In this document: one piece after another, positions 46,401 through 58,340 of the stretch | Position numbering within the stretch: the stretch's first letter is position 1 | How the letters are laid out: each line of letters opens with the position of its first letter | Assembly (NCBI GenBank): GCA_025094145.1 | Contig: JALLLS010000051.1 | Location: 62,001 to 126,000, forward strand | Length of the DNA stretch: 64,000 bases | Origin: Spinellus fusiger | Taxonomy: Eukaryota; Mucoromycota; Mucoromycetes; Mucorales; Phycomycetaceae | Direction of reading: 5' to 3' | Translations under genes and position numbers: made by a program | The notes under the pieces: model-generated | Databases searched by the model: none | Told to the model about the DNA's origin: nothing | The model's input: only the letters and a program-made list of their open reading frames with translations

Positions 46401-49316
46401 TCACGTGTATCGCACCGTATCAATGCCCAAACTACGACGGACCTGCATAATAGCTATCAATTCTTTGATGGTCTCCTCAAGAATAACCACATTATTAAGT
46501 AGCATGGCCAAGGTAATCTCTGTGCCTTTGTCCGTTCTCTTGGGCTGTGAAGGGTGGGCCTGGGGGGCAAACGCTACAATGTCATCCTGGTCCAAGTCCA
46601 AGATAGGCTCGAACTCACTCGTGAAATTAGAAGGGAAGAGGGGCTGTAGCCTCACGCTCTGTGTCTTTTGTGCATGGATAGCCAGATGAGAAAGAGGATT
46701 ACTAACAACCACAGGTAGTGTTGTCTGGGGTGGGGGCGTCACTAGGGTTCTTGTCGCCGCCAGTGCTGCTGCTGTAGTGGAGGAAGAAAGGGATTTAGAG
46801 GGATTGATAATAGGGAGGGTAGCATTAGGTGTTGGAGGAGGGCGGCGTTTTCCTGGAGACACACCAAAGAAACTAGAAATGCTTCTTACAGGGGTAGGGG
46901 ATTCTGTTAATTGTTCTTTAGACTGTTGTGTATGTAATCTACGGGTAGAAAGGGAGATGGAGGGAGTAGGAAGACGTGTTTCGACCTCTGCTTCTCCTAA
47001 TAATAGACCCTCCCAGCGCTCCTCCAACAGAGTGCCAAACTCATCAATTTCTGATCGATAGTAGTCTACCTGTTGTGTTAGTGTTCTAAACAAAGTAAAC
47101 AGGGGAGGATAAGACTTGAATTGGACAGGACCATGATGGGTTATCTTCTCCACACCATAATCCACTGATCTATCGTCATTCTCATCATCCTCATCCACTT
47201 GAACACCACCAAATGTTGCGTAGATGTCTTGAGAACGAATAGCATCTTCCTTGGGTGGCTCCTGCACTTGTTGATCCAGGACAAGAACATCTTCTGGGTT
47301 TGTCTGATCACTCTCACAGAAGGACATCCAGCCCTCAAGGCTCTGGTATGGACAAGTCGCTAATGCTGCTATCACTCCTGTCAGTGCCAGATTAAGCTCT
47401 GATGTCTGTGCAAAGAAGTGACTTAGCAATCCAAGGAGGATTTGAAGAAGAGGGTCAGTGGGTTTGATACGACGGCATATCATATTACGCTTGGTAGGAT
47501 ATCCCTTGGCAGTGTGTCTTTCTACTCTTGTTTCTCTTTGATCTTGTCCATTACCATACTTGAAGCTTCTTCTCTTTTCACTCTTGGAGGCAGATTGGAA
47601 TCCTTGCTGAGAAGACAGAATATTGACTGAATGTTGATAACATGGGTCATTCTCAAACCACTGCTCAATATCTTGAAGATACTCCTCATAACCAGCTGTC
47701 TGTATTTCAGGATTCGAATCCAATCCAGAAATAAGAGAAAAGTAGAGATCCACTTCACGTATATGATGGGCTATCCATGTAGAAGGAGATGTTTTGCCCT
47801 GTAGTGTCTCCTTCTTTGTACAGACATCGGGTTCTGTTGTAAGAAGTTGTAAAGAATAGCGACAATGCTTTACAATCAATGTCTTGAGTAGCTTCAGTGT
47901 GGCAATGACTGTAGGCTGTGAATTGGACTTGAGTCGTGTAAATATCAAATCCTTGAGGGTGAATCTCTCGGCAGTTGTAAAGTATCGGGATGTTCTACGA
48001 GTGTCTAATGAAATAGCTTCTGGAAGAGAAACACCACTGACCAAATCTTGTCCTGTATTCTCCTCTTCTTCATTCATAAGGAATCCTACCACCACCTGTG
48101 CAAGTGCGTCCTGTTGTAGTGTCTGAAGAAGCAAATCTATATAACTAAGCACAGCCACAGAGGAACCATCTGTATCTGAGCACTCTAGAATAGAAGGATA
48201 GAGAATGTTCTCTAGAAAAATAGCACGAATACTATGGAGCAGGCGTACAGATATCTCAGTATGAGGACATCGAGTAAGGACATCCTGGCAGAACTCGAAT
48301 AGTTTAAGAAACGAGTCCAATTGAACCTTGAATTCCTTCGAACTGGATTGTTCAACTCCCATGACGAGTTCAAGACCAGGACTTCTGTCTTGTCCAAGCA
48401 GATACGAGGCAGAACTGGAGTTGATCTCGTCCATATCATTGATCACTAGTTTACGGGGCAATTGAGAGTATAGTGCACCCAGACCAGCCGCCATAATAGT
48501 AGCAAAATCAGATTCCAGGATGAAATCCCCCAATTGATCTGTCGCCATTTCCATTAAGAATAAGAGTCCTGTTCGTGCAAAGTCCCCTGAACGACCCTCT
48601 CGGTGGACAAATCGTAGTAGATAAGTAAAAAGAAGGAATTCATATTCAGGCTTCTTCTCTTGTTTTGTAGGCACAGGTTGGGTGTTGGGTGGAGGCGCCT
48701 GTGCTTTCTGTGGTGTTGTGAGCCACTGTTTATCATGGAAGAAGATATTGAGAAGAGCAGGAAATCCGTATATTTTGGAACAGACAATGTACATAAGATC
48801 CACAAGGTCCTCGTGGTATAAGTCACTCTGTCGTTCATCCAGCACACAGAATCTTAGTAGTTTAATCGTAGGCTTATGTACTGCATGATGAACTAGGAAT
48901 CGATCATCCAGCAAATCTACCATACTAGCAATCATACGAATGGTCTCTCCACAGATACCAGCAGGACAATCTGCCTTTTCTGATGTATTGACCAAGTATT
49001 GGAGGACATTGTTTTTTAACAGATACTCCATGCACACACCAGTAGCGTTTTCCTCTTGTCGCGCTTCCTCATCAACAAGCATATCCACCATATGACGGAG
49101 ATTCTCTGGAATAGCCGTTTGATCCACATGTACCTTCTCAATGCTCTCCTCCAACATAAATATATTCTAAGTCACCATCAATACTCGATGCCAACAAGAC
49201 CTTGTTCTTACATGAACGTAATCCCAACACTTGTGGAATTTTGCCAGCTGCATGGCACTTGTCGGCTGTACTTTGGGCGAAACCACTTTCTTCTTGAACT
49301 TTGAAAAGTAATCCAT
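46401..49316 (-). CDS. FHIP (RAI16-like) Hook-interacting protein
   Basis: Member of the FTS/Hook/FHIP family that links dynein to endosomes. Two exons, 49212-49316 and 46401-49166, 956 residues; the first codes MDYFSKFKKKVVSPKVQPTS, matching the short basic start of animal FHIPs. The diagnostic N-terminal block is VCMEYLLKNNVLQYLVN then LLDDRFLVHHAVHKPTIKLL and ELVDLMYIVCSKIYG-like sequence (here EDLVDLMYIVCSKIYG). A second family block lies near LLQILLGLLSHFFAQTSELN and ALTGVIAALATCPYQSLEGW. The C-terminal third is low complexity (Pro, Thr and Ser) and then conserved again. In Aspergillus FhipA moves early endosomes; the same role here is inferred. Confidence 0.9.
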
Positions 49317-51510
49317 CTTGAGAACACATTAGCACTCCTTTCGGACGACGTATAACTACAAAGGGATGAGCAATAGGAAGAAGAAGAGAAGAGAGAAAGG
49401 AAAAATAAACATGGAAAAACGAGGTGGGGATGGACTTGACAGAAATAGAGTGCAGTGATTGGCTAGACTATGACAAACATGGAAACACAAAGGCGATCTT
49501 GAGCCTATTTGACGGGAGGCACGCTATGTGTCTAGCAATTCCAACCAAGGCTGTCTGAGGAAATATCAGCAGACATAAGTGGTGTAATAATGAGTTCATG
49601 ACTGTACACTGCTTCTTCATTCATATAATAACAGGAATGAAGAACAAGAAAATAGACTTATTATTATAAAGGACATGCTCTAAACAAGTCCTTCACCAGA
49701 TTTTATTTTATAGATATTCGCAGGTCATGAAGAAGAAGAAAGAGAATGTAGACTAGAACCCGTGTTAGCATGATTCTAAATGACAAATAATAATCTGGTC
49801 AAGGAATTTACATATGTAATTGTAATTACTTTTTATTACATCTCATTTCACATCCTGTCTGCCTTGTGAAATAATCAGCACATATTTATATAAATAAAGA
49901 ACCTCTTTGATAACCATAGAGAGTGACAGTCTTTCAACAACAGTGAATCTTCCATGGGAGCTGATAGAAAACAACACTGCTACTATAGAGACATCCTGAA
50001 AATCTAATATGTATTAATCTTCAGAATTAATTTTAAGAGAAATACTGGCTATAATAGTACAAGGGCAAGAGAGAAAGAGACAGGGCAATTCTTATTAGAC
50101 TAAGATTAAGCTTATTAAAATTATGTCAACGCGTATTTTCATGGCTAAGAAGTGGACTATTCAACCATAAAAAGGCTTTTAAGAATTCTGTTGCATTATG
50201 AGACTATTTTATTTTATTTTATATAGAGCAACACAAAATAGACCCCACAATGAGTCATAGGCATCTTCATCATACTCATGAGTCATGGAAGGGAATGTAT
50301 ACTAAATGTATTGAACATAGGCCTTTAAACAAGTTACAATGATTTTAGAAGTTGAATGATGTTAATATTATATAGAGTAATTTTATCTGTAAGAGTGTGG
50401 GATGTATGTGTATAGTGGTTCAGCTTAAACTCCTAAAGACCATGGATGTCTTGAAGATATATTGCTCTTAGTTTATATCTATTTTATAGACCTTAGAATT
50501 GGCATCAATATACAATAGAATGGATATTGTATTCATAAAAAGGTTAACAAGACATTGTAGGGCATTAAATCGCATGGAAATACTGTTCAGTATACCATTC
50601 TAAAACTAATATTTATATGCAACTGAATATATTTAAGTAGGCATAAAGAAATCTATTAGGAAAGATAAGACTGAATAGACCCTTAATTGACAGGTGGAGG
50701 TGGCTCTTATATGGAACAGGGTAAAATAACACGTGGCAGATACCTTCACTGCTGTTATAAATCAGAGATACCATACGATGATGAATGACAAGAGTAGACA
50801 GATGAGATACAAACTGACTGACTAATGAACCATTTTATTGTGCAGAACATTATTGTCCTTATGTATTGAAGCAAAAAAAAAGTAGATATCAATACCAAGA
50901 TAGAGAATAAAAAGAAAAAGAAAAAGACCTTAGATTACAGTGTAATATTGAAGAAGGAATAGTATTCTAGGCTGGTCTCTTTTTCTACTGTGAATACTAG
51001 AAAAGAAAAGAAAAAAATAGCATGGAAAATAATATTATCTCTACTAGTCTTCACCATACTTTTCTTTGTACACATTTTTTAGTCTGCTACCTCTGGACCA
51101 TATTCATGTGCTTTTTGATTGTTAAGGCTCTTCTTGTCATGAAAATTGTCTGTATATTCTTGATACTTTATTTTATCTTCAGGAAACTGAAGGGGTAGTG
51201 TGATAATTATGTAGTGTGATGAGTATCGCTGTTAAAAACAATATAAACTTAATGAATAGTTTTCTACTTCATTGTCTGATAGATCACTTTCTATGCTATT
51301 TGAATAAAGAGGCTTGTAGACACTATTTGATGCCAAAGCGTATACATCTGACAAATAGATACCAGTGCTATTGTAAAGGTATTTTCATAAAGACATTCAC
51401 TACTTGAAGTTCAAAGCAAAAAAACACACACACACACAAGTAAAAAGGTGAATAAATTGATTGAAGAGTTCTATTTGATGTCCAATTAACAGGATTTTTT
51501 TTTGTACTAA
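49317..51510. other. Spacer of 2.2 kb upstream of FHIP
   Basis: No gene supported. FHIP promoter at the left edge; the rest is AT-rich, with A-rich tracts at 50870-50930 and a CA repeat at 51421-51440. Confidence 0.45.
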
Positions 51511-51867
51511 AATCAAAGCTAATATAGCACCACTTGAGGCATTAATGGTCTATTTTAATATAAAAATACAAACTATTGTGTTATTTGTATACTCAAGATA
51601 GGAATAGACCTTCTTATCTATGGAGCTTTCTCTTCTATAATATAATGAATGTATTTGGTATACTTGATAGTCCAATCCTTTAATTTTATTAGCAGAACTA
51701 CTCCATTGTGTAAGACCATGATTTGAACATCTACCAAGGGGTATAATGAAACTGAACACACGTCAAATATGTCTGGACCCAATCATAAAGTAGCTAATGA
51801 TAAACCATATAAATATGGGCTTGTTTTCAGTTCTTTACTTTCTCTCATCTTTCTTATCCGTTTAAAA

Positions 51868-52482
51868 ATGAGCAATGTAAGCATAGAAAAATAAACTTGA
51901 CTGTTATACATACAGTATTTCATAGAACACCAAGTTCAACATTGAGTCTTCAAACAAAAGAAGAGAAGAATTTCAACATGAGTTCATCGCCTATAAATTA
52001 GAGGACTTCATGCAAAAGAAAGTAAAGAAAATGAAGAAGCAAATCGAGGCAGCATACATAGAGGAAATTTTTGAGAAAGCAACCGAAGTAAATAAAGTCT
52101 ATGTGGAGGGCCTAGTGGATAGTGTAGGAACCAGAGTGAAAAATGAGGCATTGAAAAGATACCAGCAATTCTCTTGCCTTGACACCAACAACCAAACAAT
52201 TGCTAGTCTTGGGATGAATTCGCTATTGGATTTGTCCTATTCTTATCCTGATGGTCAATCGGTGATATTCACCAGAAAGCAATGGAAACAATTGAAGCAA
52301 ATGTTTCCATCCACAGAGAGCAAATTTAAAGACAACGAGATGAGTGAAAAGCTCATAGAAGTCATAGAAACTATACTAGACTTGAACAATACTGCATCCA
52401 CTAGTCATGAGAAGAAAACGAACAATGTCATTAAGAAGATTAAAACGTGCACTCTTTCTCTCTTCCTCCCAATGGACCTCTG
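51868..52482 (+). pseudogene. Module protein copy 2, N-terminal part only
   Basis: Same protein family as 10915-12321. Exon 1 51868-51876, exon 2 from 51926. Here the N-terminal frame is unbroken through VKKMKKQIEAAYIEEIFEK, unlike copy 1, showing the true N-terminus begins MSNNTKFNIESSNKRREEF. It stays open to about 52444, where the foreign insert adds a short tail and stop at 52481-52483. The region with the possible catalytic Asp and Glu-x-Lys is deleted, so this copy cannot be active on its own. Together with copy 1 it defines the full protein. Confidence 0.6.
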
Positions 52483-52816
52483 ACTGGTAATCAAGTCTAT
52501 GGAGCAATTCTACAGGCTATTTGGTATGGTTACTGGGTCAGCCACTTCTACAACTTTCCTTTCATCACCTCCACCATCTCTGAACGTGCTTGATTCCTCC
52601 TTACCACCCTCATTCGCGAAAACTAAGAAATGACATAGTCTAGTGTATATTCACCTTAGTTCTCTTTCTCCTATATTCTCTTTTCTTTTAGCTAGTTCTG
52701 TTTTCTTTCTTTTTCTTTTTTTCCAATCTTTTCTGCAAGTGACTTGTGTCCACTATGTTTCCCCAGTCAGACCCCTCAGTGCGATGCGTGGCTGCGTAAA
52801 GATGCTTAATAAGAAA
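52445..52816. repeat. Foreign filler inside module copy 2
   Basis: About 370 bases absent from copy 1. One frame reads LTGNQVYGAILQAIWYGYW then VSHFYNFPFITSTISERA and a stop. The pattern IW..YW..HF.N.PF resembles the C-terminal end of non-LTR retrotransposon reverse-transcriptase proteins, but this is weak. The rest is pyrimidine-rich. Confidence 0.4.
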
Positions 52817-52933
52817 TAAGTCCTATAAGAAAGAAGAGCTACCCCTACCCCCTTTTTGAGCTTAACTGGACACACAAATAAAAAATTCTTTTCTTTCATT
52901 CTATTTTCCTGTTGTCTCTTGCATAGGCCTGAT

Positions 52934-53298
52934 ATTTCACTATGATTTCTAGTGAGTCAATATATAGTCATGGTGGTAATTGTTTCCTTATTACACTGAT
53001 GTATATCATCATCTACAGTCAATTACTCTCTTGTATAGACCCATTAAACATGCCATGAATGAAACATGAATGAGACTTTTCTAATCATTGTTCATGAGTA
53101 ATGAATCAGCAGCAAATCTATTTCTGATAATGCTCAAATGTCCAACATAAAGATGAGCTCAACGGAGCCTCAAGATGCCTCAAGATACTTAATTAAAATA
53201 AAATAAAAAGATTATATACTATAGAAAGAGATTTTACTCTGATAGACAAGAGCTATTGGCTAATATAACACTAAAAGAGAATAGAGTAGAATAATCAA
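52934..53298. repeat. LTR-like direct repeat A, full copy after module 2
   Basis: 365 bases nearly identical to 10199-10562, same orientation. A further weak echo of its start (GCATAGGC.GATATTTCA) lies at 53323. AGGATT occurs just outside both sides of copy 2 (51491 and 53298), a possible but not exact target duplication. Confidence 0.7.
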
Positions 53299-53543
53299 GG
53301 ATTCCATATGCCCTTATTGTCGGCATAGGCTGGATATTTCATACTGCAAGTGTTCTTGGGAGCCATACAAAATATTAAATGGTCGATGATGACTAAATGT
53401 ATTGTACAAAACACTCTTTATTTATTAAATGTTGGAGGTCAATATCTATAGAATTCCAAGGTTATAGTCATGTCAAAGCATGAGATGGACATAAAGAAAA
53501 CTATTTGGAATTTAAAATTGTTCTATTTCAGGTGAGAATCATT

Positions 53544-54150
53544 TTAAACAAGCCCTTCACCAAGTCTCTTGATTTCAAAGAGAATGGCTTCAAAGTTAGG
53601 CTGTGCCAATTTAGACACTTCTTTGCTGTCTTTGGCAGGTTTCTATTGATTTTTAGAATAGGTGTAAGTATAAGGAATAGGATAGAAAAAACAAAAGGAG
53701 AGACTGCTTACCAGAATACCACGCTTAGTCATATCAACAGGGACACTGTTATAGTCTATTCGTACTTTCCACAGCTTAGGCACTGCTACAGTAGGATCCC
53801 ATACTAGAGCAATTTTATCACCACCGTATTTGTTATAGAATACCATGACAGAGTGACCAAATGTTCTCTATTAAATTAAAAGTGTAAGTATAGATACAGT
53901 TATAGTTATAATAAAGACTCACCTCAATCTCATGGACAAACTCTGTTACAGGATCAAATCCAGCATAAGTACAGTCTCCCATATCTGAACCTACAGAATG
54001 AGTTGTAGACATGAACTTTGCTTGAGGATGAAGACTCTGGAAGTAACGAGTGCATCTCTCTGTTTTCAATGGAAGAATAACACTGTAGGCATCCATAGGA
54101 GTAGCAAATACACGCTGTTGAACGTATTAGACATTTGCTAAAGTTCTCTT

Positions 54151-54182
<32 letters not shown>

Positions 54183-57100
54183 TTACCTTAATATCCTTAC
54201 TCTCTCCTGATAGAATAATCTGATCAAGTACACTGCATGATGCTTTGGCAAGTGCCTGGATACGAATGGCCATCACTTTGGAGGGCTTTACACTCGACCA
54301 CCATTTCCCTTCGAGATCCTGAGAAGTAGCCACCACCATAGCACCCTGTGTTATTTGAGGATTCTGACTGCGAAGCTCATCAAACTTCTTTGTAATTGTT
54401 TCACGAACACTAGTAGACATATCTCCCTCCAAATCTACAATCAGAGGAGTGCGCTGCCAATCCCATGTGGCGAGTAATTCCAGCACACGCGAAAATCCTG
54501 ACATGGCACTAGTAGCAGGTACCCATGGCTGGGACTCCAAGAAAGTAGCTGCACACACCAACTCAATCCACTCTTCAGGGACTTGAGATGATAACAAATG
54601 GCACCCAAACCATCGCTTTACTAGACGGACTGTGGAGGAATAGGCTGTGAATCGATTACACACTGCTTGGATAGCAAATGTGTGGGCTCTTTGGTGAATG
54701 AATTGTGTTTCATAGGCCGTCAACGCCTTGGTAGCCAACTCCTTTCTAGACTTTGTCTCTCTCTTACTAGCGATAATGGCCTTCAACACTTCTCCTTCTT
54801 GCTCAACATGAAGGTGGCAGCGGAATACAAAGCCATGGAAATACACATCCAAATAACTGTTGCTTGCTAATGGGTTGAGCTCGCAAATATCCTGGACAGG
54901 AACAGAAGAAGCACCTGTAGTGGCTTTGAGTTGTTCAGCAATCTTGAGATAGAACGCCTGCTTTACATTCTGCAAGGCTCCAAGGTCCTCGGGCCATCGA
55001 CTGGATCGCTCGAGTTGAACAATAACATCAATAGCATCAATGTAACGCAGCGTAGTAGGATAATTGCTAATAGAAGCAAAGTCAACAGGGTGAGGGAGAC
55101 TCACGGTGGACTGACGCAGACTGGCAGCAGCGGGATAGATATTACTGATCACTAATGGGAGAGCACTATCGACACTTCTCAATTGCTTAGTGAATTGACT
55201 GAATGCAGCCATTAAGGGTTGGAAGCCATTAAGACAGAGTTCAGGACTCAATAGGTTTTCAGGTGTTGATTTTGAGTAGTTGATAAAAGGGTACAATTGT
55301 CCAGCCCAATAATGAATGTCTTCAGCAGCAATGCTCAGATGGTGATGAAGCAGATAAGAGACAATCTTCTGTACAATAAGACTCTTATTTTCATAGCCAT
55401 GAGTTTGCCACACAACACTTTCTACAATGCTACCATCCTTAAATCGACGTAGCTCTGATTTTTTGCCCCAGAAGTCTCTAAAAGCTTGGGCAGCCTCCTT
55501 TTGTTGGGGATCGGGACCTTGGTCTACCAGTCGAGGAGCATGGTCTGAATTGAGAATCAATCCAATGGTAAGGACAGCCTGTTCATCTGTCTCTGGAACA
55601 GAGGCATCTACAGACCATGTAGCAGGTGTAGTGTAGTCTACTGAGATCAAATCAGCACGGTTGGTGAGCCCCTTTTCAAGAATATTGCCCACTTTCTTGG
55701 CAAAGAATTCAAGGGGATTGGCATAGTCTGCCTTGGCTGCTTGGTCATAGTGTTGAAGAGTTGCTTTGGAGGCTGAGAGTCTATAGTTTATATGTAGTGT
55801 GTGTTTAATACAGAGAGCAAAAAGAGAGAATGGTATTTACCTTAACAAGTTATCAAATTTACACTTAATGTCTTTGGCATTCTTCAAGAACAAGGCTTCG
55901 AATCGATCTGTAGTGTCATTAAAGTAGGCCATAGCCAGTTTAGCCTCGTGTTGGAGCTAAAGCAACAGTGAGTCTCTAATAAAATGTATTTTCCCTAACC
56001 TACCTGGGACAATGCAGCCAGAGTCATTTTAGCAGCCAAGTTCACAGTGCCTGAAATGTCTACAATAACTACATCATAGTTTTCACTAAAAGCAGTGACA
56101 GAGAACTAAGAAAAATGTAATGATTAGTATACATGTTGAATACTAAAAGTCAAAGCATACCTCTTCTCTGTCAGAGTGGCCAATAAACACAGGATCCTGC
56201 TTAAAGTCATGGGTGGCTATACAGACAAACATCAGTCTTTTTGGTTACTCTTTTTCTAATTCATATCGCTATTATATCTATAGACAAAAGACAATAGAGG
56301 AACTAGCTTACCAAGAAAGTCAATGGTCCCTCTTACTAATTGGTATGAACTATGACCATTGGCCAGTTTTTTTCCTGTGCCCGTCTTTCCACCTTGCAAA
56401 AGATACCCAGTAAGCATAGAGAATAAAAAGGCATTAAAGCCAGAATGGTACTCATGAGTGGAGGTAAGTCCACGCTGATGTAACCATGTCTTTGCTAGCA
56501 CCATAGAATCCTTAAAGGCAGCACATGCCTTGCTGTGTTGGTAAAGAAAAGCCAGGTTGGAGGTGAATGTAGTGTCCATCAAAAGAGAAGCATTGTAATG
56601 AGGAGTGGGCTTGAGTGTCTCATTTTCATCCTCCTTGGAGCGAACATTGTTTCTGCCAGGTGCAAGACGTGGAACAGGGAATGTCTGACTAGAAATACAG
56701 GGCATAATACGAATAACACATTTGGTCTTTGTGAAGTCTACCTCTGACTTGTCTAATAGACTATGGATAAGCTTCTTGACTCTTTCTCTCTTTTGTTATT
56801 TTTAACTTACCCTGAGTGGGCTTTACAAGAAGGACGGGTTTTCGCATGTCACCATTTAATGTGCTAAACTCCAATTTCAATCCCAAGTTGGATTTTTTGA
56901 TGGCATGAGCAAGTACAGCCAAGTAACATGCTCTCTTGTAGAAATAACGGTGGTTCATGGAATCCTTCTCTTGGAACACACTCTCAGGCATCTCCACAGC
57001 TACATCCACATTAAATGGATCCTTCAGCTTAGCCACTGCCTTGAGAGCATAACCTCCCACAATATGCATTGCAACAGGCCTCTTGAATGCGAACTTATAA

Positions 57101-57874
57101 TTGGCATCAACAGCAGGTTGGGGATGAGGGAAGGGTGTTTCAATCTTATTCTTCTTTAGCATGTCTTTTTTAAAGTCGTGGAGCTAATTTAAATAATAAA
57201 AGACAAAGGTTAGCTCACGTACACATTACTCTGGATTCATCCTTACTAGCATCTCTTTTCCATCAGGAATAACATCAAAAACAGCCTTGATATGGTGGAG
57301 TGCCTTTTCAAGTGCCTTATGGTGTTCATATTTGGCACTCACTTCCGCTAATAATTCCTCAATCTATGGCCATACTCTTTAATCCTGCAGTCTCACGCAA
57401 GGTCCACTTACCTCCAACTTGAAAATATTGGATTTAAATAGTTCTGCTGTTTCTTTCATTCCCTCGAGTTCTCCTCCTCTAATTTTAATGGCTTTTCTAG
57501 AGAGTTTTTTCTTGGTGCCCTGTTCGGTTTCCTCGGTAGGCTCCTTTTCTTCATTGGTTTCTTTTGTGCTCTCATCGTCTGAAGGATCTTCCCAATCGTC
57601 GTTGGCATCACTCAAATTGTCTTCAAAGGCGTCGTCATCGTACTTTCCGGTAGCGGCTGCCTCCATAAGATCTTCATCGTCGTCCTCAATAGTCTCCACC
57701 TTTTTTGTGACTACCGATCGCTTATGCTTCTTTGGCTCGGGAAGTCCTTTGGGAGCCTAACAGCCCAACAGACAATAAGCGGAAGTTGCTACAGAATACA
57801 TTATCTCGGTGACTTGCCTTGTGAGGTGAGTCTGCCAGGACTCTCTTGGGCTTTTTCTTGAATGCAGGTGCCAT
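53544..57874 (-). CDS. UTP22: UTP22 / Nrap nucleolar pre-rRNA processing protein
   Basis: Part of the small-subunit processome (UTP-C module with Rrp7) that processes 18S pre-rRNA in the nucleolus. Twelve exons give 1215 residues and stay in frame: 57818-57874, 57412-57756, 57247-57363, 56811-57183, 56312-56752, 56161-56216, 56004-56105, 55841-55956, 54187-55780, 53923-54114, 53712-53867 and 53544-53642. The start has the nuclear signal AFKKKPKRV; an acidic segment follows (DDDEDLMEAA). Nrap blocks: VDVAVEMPESVFQEKD, TWLHQRGLTSTHEYHSGFN, and FWGKKSELRRFKDGSIVESV in the long exon. The C-terminus is ILFEIKRLGEGLV. The first intron has a GC donor (AAG|GCAAGT). The fold is a degenerate pair of CCA-adding-type nucleotidyltransferases without activity, known from the family. 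Confidence 0.94.
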
Positions 57875-58340
57875 TGTGAAGTGAATTCTCTTTGAAAAAA
57901 AGTAGAATAAATGGACAGCAGTGTTCGGGAGTTCAAATATTTCCTAAAAGAAAGTGTGCAAAAAAATCAAGTGGCTTGTTTTTCTGAAAAATAAAGTCCA
58001 CTGTACAAAGCAAGAGCAAAGGAGGTTCATTTATTATTATTATTACAGTAACGATTTCATCGTCTTGGAAGATAAAGGAAACCCCCTTAACACAGACATT
58101 TTATCTTTTGTCTCTCTTTCTGGAGTGTCTAAAGAGAGTGTAGGTGTTTGTGACTTGCTATTGTGAGGTAATAGAGACTTTTTTTTATCTTATCCTATGT
58201 CATTTATGTGACGTGTTTTCCTCGATTGCTAGTGGAGGCATGAGTGAACATCCCGCCACTGAAATAAAAAAATAATAAGAACGGCGTATTTGAGGCTAGC
58301 TTTTTTTTTCTCATTTCCACTCTACCCCACTCACTCTGCC
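57875..58340. promoter_or_regulatory. Bidirectional promoter of UTP22 and NOP58
   Basis: 466 bases between two start codons of nucleolar ribosome-biogenesis genes. Contains TGAAAAAT at 57983, similar to but not an exact RRPE motif, TGACGTG at 58208, and a pyrimidine-rich leader before NOP58 (58300-58340). Co-regulation is inferred. Confidence 0.5.

Larger units (their letters stand above)
51511..52925 (+). mobile_element. Repeated ORF module, copy 2, with internal replacement
   Basis: Matches 10563 onward base for base except scattered substitutions, including the TATA box and intron. Between about 52445 and 52816 some 770 bases of the module (11488-12257 in copy 1) are replaced by roughly 372 unrelated bases. 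The 5' repeat A is missing; the 3' repeat A is full length. Confidence 0.55.
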
